NCBI RefSeq assembly: GCF_011075055.1
Contig: NC_058140.1
Coordinates: forward strand, 21,205,945-21,269,944
Origin: Mangifera indica
Taxonomy: Eukaryota > Streptophyta > Magnoliopsida > Sapindales > Anacardiaceae
Reading direction: 5' to 3'
DNA: 64,000 nucleotides
This document shows positions 1 to 12,074 of the stretch, piece by piece (position 1 is the stretch's first letter; the number at the start of each line of letters is the position of its first letter). Below the pieces are notes generated by a model that saw only the letters and a list, made by a program, of their open reading frames with translations, was not told where the DNA came from and searched no databases. A program made the position numbers and the translations under genes.

Positions 1-2137
1 AAAATGTAACGAAGAAAGTCTTGACACAAACAACAGTGAAATTAGAGGATAAAAATTTCTTTTTATTGTGATATAGAAAACAAAAACAATTTAAAAAGAA
101 TCTTAGTGACTTGATTTACCTTTTGAAATAATTTTGAGAGTGATTTTGAATTGAAGATATAAAAAATATATGAAATAGGAGAGTTCCAATTTGCATGTAA
201 GGAATAATGGTCTGGGAACACCAGAACAACTTCTCCACATGAAGACTCAGAAGGCTAAAGATCAACTCCATTTCCCAAACACACACGCGCAATCTTGGAA
301 ACAATTCATATATGAATATGTGCATAGACTATAGTCAAAATAAAGACTCTTCGTGGATGACTATAAATTAAAAAAATTAAATCAAGTTATGGGCTTATGG
401 TTAAAAAAAAAATAATAATAATAACAATCAAAGACTCCTTCATAAATAACTTAATTTATAATAATACAAAACCCTTGGATATTACAATTAATTCTTCTTA
501 AATATGGGAATGTATTTATAGCAAATATAAGCATTATTTACATTAATACAATGAATATTAAAAGATAAAAATAAATTAATATATCATTATATGATTAATT
601 TATTTATTTTATCTTTAATTCAAAATTATTTAAAGTACTATTAATCTTAAAACCTAAAGTTCGAGATGAAATCTCAAAGCATTGGTAAATTCAATTGTGT
701 CTAACCTAAGTTCTTTGCACATAGAAAAATATGAATCATGCATTTGGAGATATAAATACTTGTTATCTTCATGATACCTTCGCTACTAATTACAAGGTTA
801 ATTTGGAATCCCTTAAGAATTTAATTTTGTTTATTGTTAAGTGGCTTTAAGCTTATATCCTAATGTGAGTGTTAATTATGATATGTTTTTGAATGTCCAT
901 AAATTAATGAACATCATTACCATTAGCACTTAAAACATAACATTATCAGGTGTAGTTTGACAATTAAATGGATTTATTTATGGTGAAGAAAAGCCCTCAC
1001 AAATTAGCACCGCTACCACCTCCAATCCTGGGTAGCACGACTTGTGCATCCCATCAACAGTTGCATTTGGATGGGTTTCATTCTGGCTTCCATGCACGAG
1101 GCAAAGCTTCTTTAGTCTATGCCGACACAAGACAACCACCACATCTACTAACAATATGTTAGTGTTGAATACCAGTTCTACGTGTTAGAACTGGAACCTT
1201 CTCAAGTGCTTCAATTGGAAAACGACAGATTCATTACTTTCTGTCAAATACAATAGCAGTTCAGTTAAGTTGTATGATGAAAATGACAAATTTGAGTGTC
1301 ATTGTCTTGCTATAGACATGTAACATGTTGATTGATGACTCGAGAAATCCACATTGTATTATATCTCAACTCAGATGAATTAAAACTCTTTGCTATTTGC
1401 TGTGATTTGATGGCTAAATACTAAATGATAAGACTTATATCATTATTGGCAAATTTAATTTGAGAGCTTTGTCTTGTTGACTGATTTTTCCAAGCCAAGA
1501 AGATGAGAGGGTGATGGTCAAGGTGGTTTCAAAGCTTCGTTTACATTTCCACCATTAAGTTCAAACTAATTCAAAATAATAAATAATAACGCTAAAAAGA
1601 GAAATATTATAAAAAAAAAAAATCAAGAAAAAGAAGTCGAATAAGTAAAAAAAAAAAAAAAAAGGAATTGCTCTAATAAAAATAGTTGCCAAGTTTTCAA
1701 ACTCAAATTGAATTATTAAATTAAAGCTTGAAATTAAATATAGTATATGAATTCGCACCTAAACTGGCTTGATGCATGTTGAACAATCACATTTCACACC
1801 AAAGCAAGTGCTGGAAGGCGCTGAGCCTGAAGCTGAAAACACTTTTATTATTAAAGACTAATATACATATATACATATATTTTATATTATACATAATAAT
1901 AGAAATTATAAAAAAATTACAGAATGTTCCTCTCTCTCTTCCTCTGTGCATCTCTTGGGAGACAAACCTGCAACCGCAAGTCTAATCTCAGACTTTGTTT
2001 TTGGCTTTCACTTATTCTTCCTTTATCATTTTCTTTCCCCTTGTTTGCGGAGCAGTAATTTCTTGACTTTTCCCCTACCCTCATATTCTCTCTCTAATTC
2101 TCTTCCACCCACCATCGAACAACTTCATGTTTTTGTG
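1..2137. other. Gene-free AT-rich stretch upstream of the WIP gene
   Basis: Only short unsupported ORFs occur here. Codon use and translations resemble no family I know. Positions 520-620 hold an AT-rich inverted stretch resembling the core of the small MITE described at 43455-43611. The last 200 bases or so, with CT-rich runs near 1925-1945, are probably promoter and 5' leader of the WIP gene. Confidence 0.5.
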
Positions 2138-2138
2138 T

Positions 2139-2179
2139 ATATATATAGCTATATATACATATATATATATATATATTTA
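2139..2179. repeat. (TA)n-rich microsatellite in the WIP promoter/leader
   Basis: An imperfect TA repeat lies about 75-110 bases upstream of the WIP start codon. It contains several TATATA strings, so it may also supply the TATA box. Its length is likely polymorphic. Confidence 0.7.
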
Positions 2180-2251
2180 TCACAAGAAGTACCCAGCTGA
2201 CTCTTCTTCTCCAGCTTGATAACTTCATATCATACTCATAATTTGATTATA

Positions 2252-4215
2252 ATGACAGATCCTTTCTCTCATATCTTTGCTTCCGGTTCATGGTTCAATA
2301 TCAAGCCTCTTCATCCTCACTATTCTTCTCAATCTCATAACTATGCACTACATTTCCCTTCTCCTCCCTCACCTCCTCTCAAAGAAGCGCTTCCTCTAAT
2401 AAACTGTTTGAGCCTTAGAAGACAAGAAGAAGAAGAGCATGAATCATCGGCAGCAAGTACAGCAGAAGAAGAGGAAAAGAACTTGAACAAAGAAGATAGT
2501 AGTACTGGTGATGAAACTGTTACGGTTGCCCTACACATAGGCCTGCCAAACCCTGGTAATTCTGATTTGGGGTCTGAACTCAGAAGAAGACCTTCAGCAT
2601 CTTCAGATGTGATGGACAAAAGAGGAGTCATGAGTTTAGAAAAATTCAACAAGTCTCAGTACTGGATTCCAACTCAATCTCAGATTCTAATCGGTCTTAC
2701 ACAGTTTTCATGTCATGTTTGTAGTAAAAGCTTTAACAGATACAACAACCTGCAGGTATGCCCCTTAAATTGCTCTTTTTTATTTTCTTCAAGCCCTTGA
2801 TTAAGTCTTACTTCAGTGGAATGACCCTTGGTTGGTCGGATTTAAATTAATCCAATTAAACAAGAGAAAACTTCATAACCACTGTAATGGATAGTAAATG
2901 TTTGTTACAAGTTTTAAACTCATACCATGTTATTTTAACTTTTGCATGTTTCTTTCTTGGCTTTAGATTTGTATCATGAGCATGACTATCTGTTGCCAAG
3001 TAATTAAACTTTGCTTGTGCTTTGTAACTTGGGAAGATTGTGTTTCACCTAGTTTTGATGGTCAAGATAAAACTGATATGATTTAGAGTGCTTCCAGTAA
3101 TTCAGAGATTAACTTCATCATGTAAATTACAATCTGCACACTAAACAGTGTTAATAAAAACAACAAGTTGAGCAGTAAATTTTGTGTAGATTCATTTCTC
3201 AAGTCTGTTAAAAGAAAGAAAACTCTTCTTGATTCAGAGATGTGTTATTGCGTATTTCAATCTGACAGTCGAGGCTGTAAAAATATATAATCTGCCAAAG
3301 ACATTCATTTTTCAATTAATGTTTCTTAGCATTTTGAACTGAAGAGACCAGCTTTATTATCCTCACACTACCAAGCGTGTGTGATATTCTTAGATTAGAA
3401 TTAGTAAGCAAAACCAACCACACACACACACACTATATATTTACAGTGGTTCTTGGACTTTGTTTGTAGGTCTCATGATTTTGTCTATAAAAAAAGGTCT
3501 CGTCTCGGACAACCCCTACCTAGTATTTTAAGAAGTGCATTGTGAGTGAGAAAGATAATAAATTTATGTTTATCCACCACCACCCACCCCTACCTAGTAT
3601 TCGCGCTCAATGTGAATCAACAATTGTTAAAAAGGCACAAACATAAATCATTTTATTTATTTATTTATTTATTGTTGTGAAATATTTCGTCTTTTTCAAT
3701 CTGTCTTTTTATTAAGTTTTACCTTTTTTTTTTCTTTTTTAAAAAAACTTACAATCACCTGGGTGCAGATGCATATGTGGGGACATGGATCTCAGTACAG
3801 AAAAGGACCCAGCTCATTAAGAGGAACTCAGCCAACAGCCATGCTTCGACTCCCTTGCTATTGCTGTGCACAAGGATGCAAACACAACATCGATCATCCA
3901 AGAGCGAGGCCACTCAAGGATTTCAGAACTCTCCGAACTCACTACAAGAGAAAGCATGGAATCAAGCCCTTTACTTGTAGAAAATGTTATAAACCATTCG
4001 CAGTGAAAGGTGATTGGCGAACCCATGAGAAAAATTGTGGCAAGATTTGGTACTGCATTTGTGGTTCTGATTTTAAGCACAAGAGGTCTTTGAAAGATCA
4101 CATTAAGGCCTTTGGTCATGACGATCAGGCTCTGAATGTTCAAAACTTTGAAAAAGAAGATGATGATGACGAACCTGCTTCTGAAATTGAACACGATGGC
4201 GAGTCCTCAATGTGA
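2252..4215 (+). CDS. WIP-domain C2H2 zinc-finger transcription factor (NTT/WIP2-WIP4-WIP5 clade)
   Basis: Two exons, 2252-2755 and 3769-4215, joined in phase 0 by a 1013-base GT-AG intron, encode 316 aa. The N-terminus (MTDPFSHIF), a proline-rich part with PPLKEALPL, an acidic/serine stretch, then [10 protein letters not shown] match the NTT/WIP4/WIP5 group. The WIP motif (QYWIPT) is at about residues 136-141. The first C2H2 finger (C154, C157, H170, H174) is split by the intron directly after NNLQ, the family's usual place. Exon 2 carries the remaining fingers and the conserved [15 protein letters not shown] block, then an acidic tail (DEPASEIEH). The family acts in the nucleus; NTT controls transmitting-tract and root-tip fate in Arabidopsis. 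The start is the first ATG; a longer frame upstream begins only with TTG. The family is certain; the exact orthologue among WIP2/4/5 is not settled. Confidence 0.93.
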
Positions 4216-6143
4216 ATTGAAACCTCATGTACAATTTTATTCGTGAATGATTGAGGATGGTTTGAACGTACTTTCCTTTTTCTGAAAGAGTTTAATATTC
4301 AAATTAACCCTTTATCTTAGCCTAATAATTCTCCTCCCTCCCTGATTTAAAACTCCAATTGCTTCAATTAATAAACAGTGTTAAATTTAGTAATGAATCA
4401 TGATTTCCAATCATTCAATTGATTTAAATAAAATAGTATTAAATTGCACATCCCACCATTGGGGTCAAACAAAACAATCATGGGCTACCGTTTCATGATT
4501 AAAAACTATTTTAAAATTTAAATTATATCATTATGTTGATATCCATGGTTTAACCTTATCAACACTCATCCAAAGTGAAAACCATGATTCTTGCCTCCTC
4601 AATATTAATTACCAATCCACCTAGATTTGATCCAAACAAAATCAAATTCAAATCTAAAAGAATTAATTCGTGATAATAATAATTAAATCATATATCATAT
4701 GATGTATTCAAATTTTAATTTTTTATATCGTATATCACATATTATATCGTAAACTATGCCTTCTAAATATAACAATAACCAAATAATTAAAATTTTTTAT
4801 CATCATACTATCATTTTAAAAAATATTACAAATACTCATTAAAATTCTAAAATTATTCATATCAATTCTCACAAAAAATATATTGATTCGTATTAATAAT
4901 ATATTGTATCAAATTATATAAATCATATCGTACGATATACTCATTGTATCATATTTTTTAATATACCTTATAGTATATATTATTTTCTACTTATATCTTG
5001 TTATATCATACAATATAAATTGTATATAATAAGACGTTCATAACTATGCTCAAGATCACCGAGCTAAAACTCAAACTTGACATAAAATCAATTTAACTTT
5101 ATATTCGATTCGAACCACCTCAAACTTATATATTGGAATCCACTCTAACTTGACTCATATTATGAAAACAAACATAATATTTGACCCAAACTCAATTTGT
5201 TTAATTTGAGCTCGAATTCAAACTCGGATTAGCTCAAATCGAATCCAACATAAAGCTACCCAATAACAAAAAACTATCATATTGTTTTATCAACTAGAGG
5301 AAAAAGTTTCAAAATTTCAAAGAAAAAAATTGCCAAAACAGTTATGCCACAACCTAACTATGATTTTACTGACCTTTCCTAGAAAATGTGTAACCAACCA
5401 GCTTCGACTGTAAAGCCATATTGTATCATGCCTGGTATCCTTCAAAATTGAGACATGGAAAAAAATCGGTGTCGTCAATAAGATGCTAAGAGTGCCTTAA
5501 ATCAGATAAGAAATCATTGACATTGACGATGACAGTCACATTCTGGCATGCATGCAAGAATCGAATTACGGCAAAGGCACCAATACTCCTTGCATCGTAT
5601 GAACATCCAAGGCAGTGTTGATGGAAGCTTTGTCCCCAGTGTATATGCCATTCTGGAAAGGATGAGAATAATCAAGTTTAAAATCCAAGTTTCAATTTCT
5701 GTGGCTCAAGTGCACACCGTTAAATGGATAAAGATGGATTTTAAAGGAACTCACCTTTTACCAGTAAGAACTCCATATGCTGATTTAGCAAAATATGATC
5801 GAGAAACCCCAGAAAAAACTTCTCTGTAATGAGGCAACACCATTTGCCCTGCATCACATTATCTCATTCAGTTTTGCACAAACTGATTCATGCCCCAACC
5901 TTCCCAGCACAACCAATCACTGCTCGCAACAAAGTGCGGGCATGAAAACTCTCACATCATGAGTTTTCAGATTTCAACGAAACAGAGAACACAATAACAA
6001 TTTTGTAAAAATTTTAACAAACCAGAATCTAAAGTTCAATAGTCCAGACAGCAGAATTTTATGTGATCTCACAAATAGCGGGTTATCAATGATTAAAAAC
6101 AAATACATCACATAATGTAATTACACTACGATCATAAGTCATA
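4216..6143. other. Gene-free AT-rich intergenic region
   Basis: It holds the WIP 3' UTR (to about 4320), then very AT-rich DNA with many ATATCRTAT-like strings (4690-5030). The short + strand ORF at 5548-5829 has no recognisable domain. The end near 6100 may be GPI1 3' flank. Confidence 0.5.
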
Positions 6144-6263
6144 GGCTCTAATACCACTATTGGAACGAGATCATTTCTGGGTTCAACAGCCGTTCTCTAG
6201 ATAGAAACGCCATTCCATTCTCCAGAATTTGTCATTCAACCCAGGAACAATCTTGTTCCAACA
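6144..6263 (-). mobile_element. Short LTR fragment with tRNA-iMet primer-binding site (TRIM-like)
   Basis: Read on the minus strand, a 106-base segment starts TGTTGGAACAAG and ends CTCGTTCCAATAG. It is followed directly by TGGTATTAGAGCC, one base off the tRNA-iMet primer-binding site TGGTATCAGAGC. Short LTRs starting TGTTGGAAC next to this site are typical of TRIM-type retrotransposons. No second LTR or polypurine tract is evident towards lower coordinates, so this is a truncated copy. It lies 155 bases past the GPI1 stop and could be in its 3' UTR. Confidence 0.55.
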
Positions 6264-6417
6264 GACATACAGAAAACCATATGATCTTTTTCTTTTCTCT
6301 GTCCTCGTGAGAGAGTGTGTTTGCATATGTGCTTATAAACAAGTGTAATGGCTATAAAAATTATAATTGAGCCTCTACTGCACAAGATACTGAGAATAAG
6401 TCATATATTAAGCTTTG

Positions 6418-9400
6418 CTAACGGGTCTCAATTAAGAATTTATCTCCATGCGTAACAAAGAAAGAATCCCATAAATTATTACTCAAGGCCTCACCTATAC
6501 TCCAAAAGTTGCTCCGGAGAACTGAATCCAGAACATTAGATCTTCCACTTATACTCTCTTGCTGCCGTGAATTATCGGGTGAACTGATTTTATCCTGGCA
6601 ATTAACCTCAGAAGAAACAATGCTATCACTGTGACAAGATAAAATTTCAAACCATATCCCAGAAGGAAATCTTCTTCGATTCACCAGCCAAAGAACAATG
6701 TTAATATAAGGTGTGGCGTGGATGACAGATACAGTGACTTCAATCAGCATGCAAATAAGGCTGACAGATGAGCTCATCATGGTGAAAAAAACATAGAAAA
6801 CGGAGGTTGTTGGCAACAGAAGTAGAAGTGGTGTAAAAAGAAGAGACCCAACAATATGTTGCTTCACCGTGTAGTCATAGCTATCTAGTCTTTGTCGAAG
6901 AGGATTCCACTTTCGACCCCTGTAAATAATTCACAGGCCAATTAAAATCTTGAAGTGAATATTCATTTTTATTTCCCTTTTTTTAATTTTTGGATCAAAA
7001 GAAATCAATCAAATAAATATATTCCTAACTATCTACAAAATTCAAAGCTTTATGTGCCTTTAAATTCTTGATTCTGGAAGATATTGGACAGAAGACAAGC
7101 ACAAAAAGGATCTCTGTAAACAAAAAATATTTCCAATTAATTGAAGAATAAAACAACATTTCCCTCCCTGTTGAAAAGCCACCATCTATCTATTTTAAAG
7201 GTGAAATATACTACCCAGAAGCCCAGCCCCTCACCAGCCTAGAGTCCTCAACAATAACATTTAGTTTTAGAACATAATAAAAATACTCTGCAACAAAATA
7301 GATGGATATCAAAAGCAAAGGGCGTATTACTAGTTGTCCACCTCTCAAGCAAGTAAAGACTAAATATGCAGTTAGTTCAATACACCATCATTATTACTTA
7401 GCACTCCTACAATTCATATAATTATGCAGCATTCTAGTATGTTAACCATCAAACAGATAGTCCAGGTTTATTAAAATACAATAAAACTTTGAACCAGGGT
7501 AAAAGATTAAAAAAGTTCTTATAGGTAACAGAAGTGGTACTGTTTTATTGCTTTAAAACTTATCTGATTCCTCATTTTGATCCTTTGCAGATAAATCAGC
7601 ATTCAACTAGTGCCATGTCAAGCTAAGCCCTATAAACATAACTTCTGAGAAAATACTAATCCATCATAGCACTGAACCATACCCAATAACCTAATGGCAG
7701 TATCAAATAATTTGATATATCACCAATACCATACCATATATGGATAGATCAGCCTTATTTAGCATTCTGACCAAATATTTTTCCAGATTACATTGGGGGA
7801 CGAGCACATTTAGGACCACAACTTTGATGAGTTTATTTTACAGTAATGAAAGTTTAATTTGTAATCAGCTACCGCTCAAACGGAATTACAGTATGTTAGG
7901 TTAGGTTTTACCTGAAGAGGCGCCACAAAGCTGCTAATGCTTGTATCTGCTGTGAATACAAAAGTGAGATCATCCAATGAAGAGTTGACACATGCAACGT
8001 CACTAACATAATCATGTCTCTGACAAAAGCAGCAGGTACAGTCATCCCAAAAAGAATTCCTAATACAGCAATTCCTTTGACCAAATAAATACATAGATAA
8101 TCTACAAAGAACCAGAGAGTAGACCATATTTGGATGGCATTAAGTGAAATCATGCCGAGAACACCTGCTAATTCTGTATTCAACTTGAAACCTGCTGGCA
8201 CTCCCATCAACCAGACACAACCTGAGCGCAGCAACTCATTTGTCGAATCATTGGCAAACTTCAAAATACATGAGCACATTGCTTCGGCATGAAACAAAAG
8301 TGTCAGACCAATAACGTTCCCCAAAAGAACATCAACAGCCAAGCTTGACCACATGGAATGCCTCTGTAATGCAGCTTTCTCAGCATATTCCACACATGAC
8401 TGAGACCTTCCAAGTAAATAATTCCATAATTACCATGAGGTAGTCCCAAAAAATAAAGACTAGAAGAAATCAAATATAAAGAGCTAAGAAGAACTTTTCA
8501 ATCCTAAATAAAGATCTTCTCAAATAACTGAAATAGATTCTGGGGGGAAGCCTTCAAAAATCCTAAATTTTCAATTTCTAGACAACTTAGCAAAAAACAG
8601 TTAAAAATGAAAATTTCATTTTTTGATTCTATAAGTATAAAATCCAAACTTATCTTGTAATTGATAGAATCTTAAATAATAAATAATATTTTGAGCGGAA
8701 TCAAGTCAGAAAATTTGAATTTCATTGCAAAAGGAAACCTTTTCAATCAAAGAATTCCAAAATATTTTACACACAATGTCTTGTCACCTGTGGTCCTTGT
8801 CTTGAAGAAGAATTGGCCAATACAAGATCTGACAACATCGAATTTGAAAATTTAAGAACGCAAAGTTGAATGCCCTAGCTGATGCAATATTTAACCATGT
8901 TTCTGATCCAAAACTCAAAAGGTTATGAAGAATCTGAAGAAAAATATAAAACACGGTGGACAATGAAGCCATGGACACGGCCAATAACTGCCACACCAAG
9001 GTGATAAACCTAAAAAGCATAAAAAATGAATATTAGAAAGTGTAGATGAGAACAAGGATATGTAAGTGACAAAGTCAAGAAGATAATACATGCAAATAAT
9101 AGAAAACTTGGCAAAAGATCTCTTGGAGCCCACATGTCTCTCGAAAGCCATTTTGCAAGCAGTGGCACTGTTCATAGCAAGAATGACCGCATCCTGGATT
9201 TGAAAAATTGAGGGAAAAGAAAATGGGAATCATAGTAGAATAAATATGGAAAAAATAAAGAGGTATACTTGCACAAAAAAAGAATCTCGCAAACTCTTTT
9301 ACCAAGTCATTAAGGGGCTGCTTCTGGTGAAGTTCATAGACCCACTTGGGTTTCTCCAAAAGAGCTTTCACTTGTTTAGAAGAATTCCAAAAACTCAGGG

Positions 9401-10472
9401 AGAAATGATGTGAACCATATCTGGGAGCTTCATAAAATATTACCTGATTTTTCAAATAAAAAGAAGGAGGCTTACCACCACAGAAAATAATAATTTCAAC
9501 ATATATCATGCAGTAAAGTGATCATGACTTACATACGTGGACATCACATTGAGACACAATTTTCCCGCTCCAGTGAATGTGATGCAATTTAGGAATCCAA
9601 TGAATATTTCTACCATGAATTTCATCAGAATCATATTCCATATGGATCCAATGACTGCTCCCCACAGCAGCTAGCCTATGTTTTCCTAATAAGCCTTCGA
9701 GTTCGTTGCACCCACATTGACAGTTATTATTCTTCCCTCTATACCAAACCTGCCTGATCAATCCACTCACAGCTCCATCGTTCGAAGACTTACTTTGATT
9801 GTCATCTACCATTTGAACCCTCAACAATTGATCACTTCTGCTTGGATATGCAGCACACTGGCCCAGTAAAGAAAACATTGATTTATCCTGTAAAAATACA
9901 GACATGCTCCTATCTGTGTCACAGAGGATCTCCTGATAACAAGAAATAGTGTACAATGTAAGCAATAGTCTAGAAAAGAACTTCCTTCATCCTACCAACT
10001 TAAAATGTCAAAATTCAATCGCCATAAAGCACTTAACACATTTGAAAATTTAAATCAAGGGATAAAGTCAATCTAATGTTATAAAAAAACCATATCAAAA
10101 AGAATCTGAAAATTTCTCTAACATTAACACAATTTTCTTCGTGCATTTATAGAGATAATGAGTTCTTCTCTCCTGCAAACCTCCAGATTTTTAAGACTGA
10201 AACAAATTTATCAAACCAAAAAAATGTGCAAAGTCCTTACTCAAATTTGAGTTTCCTAAATCTAAAAATATATGAATTCTGCATAAGAATACAGATTATA
10301 CCTTAAGATTTGATTGGCACCGAGAAAGTGTGACCTCATCACAAGCAAAGGCGACGATGATATCAAGAGAAGTAGGCGCACAAGAGACAAACCAACCAAA
10401 CAAAAAATAATACGAAGATGATTCAGTTATGGAGATCTGCTTCGGCCACCAGATCCTACATTGTCTTCTCAT
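6418..10472 (-). CDS. GPI1/PIGQ subunit of GPI-N-acetylglucosaminyltransferase
   Basis: Seven coding exons on the minus strand: 10472-10302, 9932-9537, 9443-9273, 9193-9090, 9009-8788, 8406-7912 and 6919-6418. They give 686 aa with all phases consistent. The protein begins MRRQCRIWWPKQ and contains YEAPRYGSHHFSL, QIRCCQILYWP, VEYAEKAALQRHSMWSSLAVD, RQRLDSYDYTVKQ and LLFTPLLLLLPTT, all signature stretches of the GPI1 family (AT3G57170-like). Several hydrophobic segments in the C-terminal half fit an ER-membrane protein. GPI1 stabilises the complex that transfers GlcNAc to phosphatidylinositol, the first step of GPI-anchor synthesis. The third intron has no in-phase GT donor; only a GC donor (GCAAGT) keeps frame. 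The start is the first ATG after a likely 5'-UTR intron (about 10700-10512). The gene is divergent from the CHORD-like gene. Confidence 0.92.
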
Positions 10473-10474
10473 TT

Positions 10475-10503
10475 TCACCTCAACATCATCGCTTCAAAAC
10501 CAT
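10475..10503 (-). promoter_or_regulatory. Two short upstream ORFs before the GPI1 start
   Basis: In the putative leader, ATGGTTTTGAAGCGATGA (10503-10486) encodes 5 codons. ATGATGTTGAGGTGA (10489-10475) encodes 4 and stops two bases before the GPI1 ATG at 10472. Such tiny uORFs can reduce main-ORF translation by requiring reinitiation. Whether the mature mRNA contains them depends on the unverified 5'-UTR intron acceptor at about 10511. Confidence 0.5.
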
Positions 10504-10856
10504 CGTACAGCTGCATAAAATGAAAAGCACAATAATAAACGAAACTTAAACCTTCCAAAAGCAGTAGATCCAGTATTTAATCATTTTTTCCTGATTTTCC
10601 CGAACTTTATCAGCAACCAAACAGAAAATCGCGTTTTAACTAGACAAAGCACTATTGATATTTAATAAGATAGGTAAGTTGCAGGCAACAGATAGCTTAC
10701 AAGCAGAAGAAATCGGCGGCATTTCTAGATCTATCCAAAACGGTGAGTATTAGTTCTGTCTAGTTCCAGTTCAAATCTGCGTCGTTGAAATCCCAAGCAA
10801 ATAAAGAAGAGTTGTTGCAGTCTTGCAGACAATCTGCTTTTAAAAATATTTTTGTT

Positions 10857-10878
10857 TGGGCCTGGAAAGCCCGGCCCA
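10857..10878. promoter_or_regulatory. Inverted pair of site-II-type (TGGGCC/GGCCCA) elements in a divergent promoter
   Basis: TGGGCC at 10857-10862 and GGCCCA at 10873-10878 lie between the divergent GPI1 and CHORD-like genes. TGGGCY (site II) elements bind TCP factors and are common in promoters of housekeeping and growth-linked plant genes. The arrangement suggests a shared bidirectional promoter. This is motif evidence only. Confidence 0.45.
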
Positions 10879-10950
10879 AAAAAACTCTAATATAACTTCT
10901 TGGCCGTCTTCTCTGGAATTTTCATCCCTCTGGTAACGTTATCCAAATCC

Positions 10951-11418
10951 ATGGCTCTGGCATACGATTACTCTAAGCTTTTTCTCTGCAAACAATCAAA
11001 TTTCGTTGTGAGTTCAAGCAAAATCCAGACGAAGAAGCGATGTTTGAGATGTAACACTCTGTATCTTGACAAAGATAATTCCTCAGTTGCTTGCTTCTTC
11101 CACGGCCACACCACTGGTATTTTTTTTTTTTTCTAGTCATTTTATCATCTAAGAATGCTTTGTGATATATATATATATATTGTTGAAGGAGATAAAGGCT
11201 TGTTTTCATTTGCTCCGCCGCATCAAGGGATTGATGGAGAGTGGAGCGACGGTTCTGGGGTGATCGTTTACAAGTGGAACGAGAAGGGAAATAGGCCAAA
11301 TACTGGAAGATCCAGTTGGAAGAAAAGATGGAGCTGTTGTGGTGAATATGACGAAAATGCTCCACCTTGTCGAAAAGGGTGGCATGTTTCCTATGATGAT
11401 GGCTTTACGTTGTTTTGA
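10951..11418 (+). CDS. Small conserved Cys/His-rich protein with CHORD-like zinc-ligand pattern
   Basis: Two exons, 10951-11116 and 11189-11418, encode 131 aa across a 72-base intron with poly-T and a TA run. I do not recognise a named family. The conserved-looking features are C31-x2-C34, C48-x2-H51 (ACFFHGHTTG), C105-C106 (WKKRWSCC) and C116-x4-H121 (PPCRKGWH). The order C, C, C, H, CC, C, H matches that of CHORD zinc-binding domains (YHPG ... WSCC ... GC-x4-H), with an insert of about 50 residues containing PPHQGIDGEWSD between the halves. Zinc binding is inferred, and the function is unknown. The start is the ATG at 10951; the longer open frame starts with TTG only. No signal peptide or membrane segment is visible. 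Confidence 0.8.
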
Positions 11419-11590
11419 TTTGGAATCATCATCAATATAATTGCTTGTTCTGTTTTGTTTTCACGAGTGTCGAAAGATTTGGTCTTGATCATCAGGTGTT
11501 TTTTCGCTGGTTCAAATGACTCTACCTTCAATGTAGATCTTCTCACTGGCAGTAGTGCGGCTTTATAAATGAAGATTTGGATGACTTTAA

Positions 11591-12071
11591 GGGGTGTTTG
11601 GTTTAGGGAATGTTTGATTACTAAAATAAAAAGATTACCTTGAAGATAGATTATTTAAAATATTATTGAGTATAAGTGATTACTATATTTGATAAAATTT
11701 GATAGGTATAAATAATTATTGTGTTTGGTTAAAGGTAATAAAAGATTACTAGTAAATTATTTTACTTAAATGCCATTGAATATAATTATTTTTAAATATT
11801 TTTTATATTATTTATCATATTAATTAAAAATAAATTTATTTTTATCTCAAAAAATTAATAAATAATAATTTTTCTATAATAAACTAAAGATTACCCCAGT
11901 AATCTTTAAATACCTAAGGTGAAGGTGGTAATCAGATTATCACCTATATTACTTGTCACGTCAGCATTAGTAATAGAAAATTACTATAATCTTTTATTAC
12001 TGACAAACCAAATAAGGGAATAAAATATAGATTACCAAGGTAATCTTAAAAACCCTCAACCAAATGCACCC
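11591..12071 (+). mobile_element. PIF/Harbinger-type MITE, copy 1
   Basis: The ends are inverted (GGGGTGTTTGGTTT at the left, AACCAAATGCACCC at the right) and flanked by TAA (11588-11590, 12072-12074), the 3-bp target type of PIF/Harbinger elements. The 481-base interior is AT-rich and non-coding. It shares long stretches with copies 2 and 3, for example ATTAAAAATAAATTTATTTT. Confidence 0.75.
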
Positions 12072-12074
12072 TAA

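Noticed and set aside
5548..5829. 93-codon + strand ORF downstream of GPI1
   Set aside because: No recognisable domain, no splice or promoter context; it lies in probable GPI1 3' flank.
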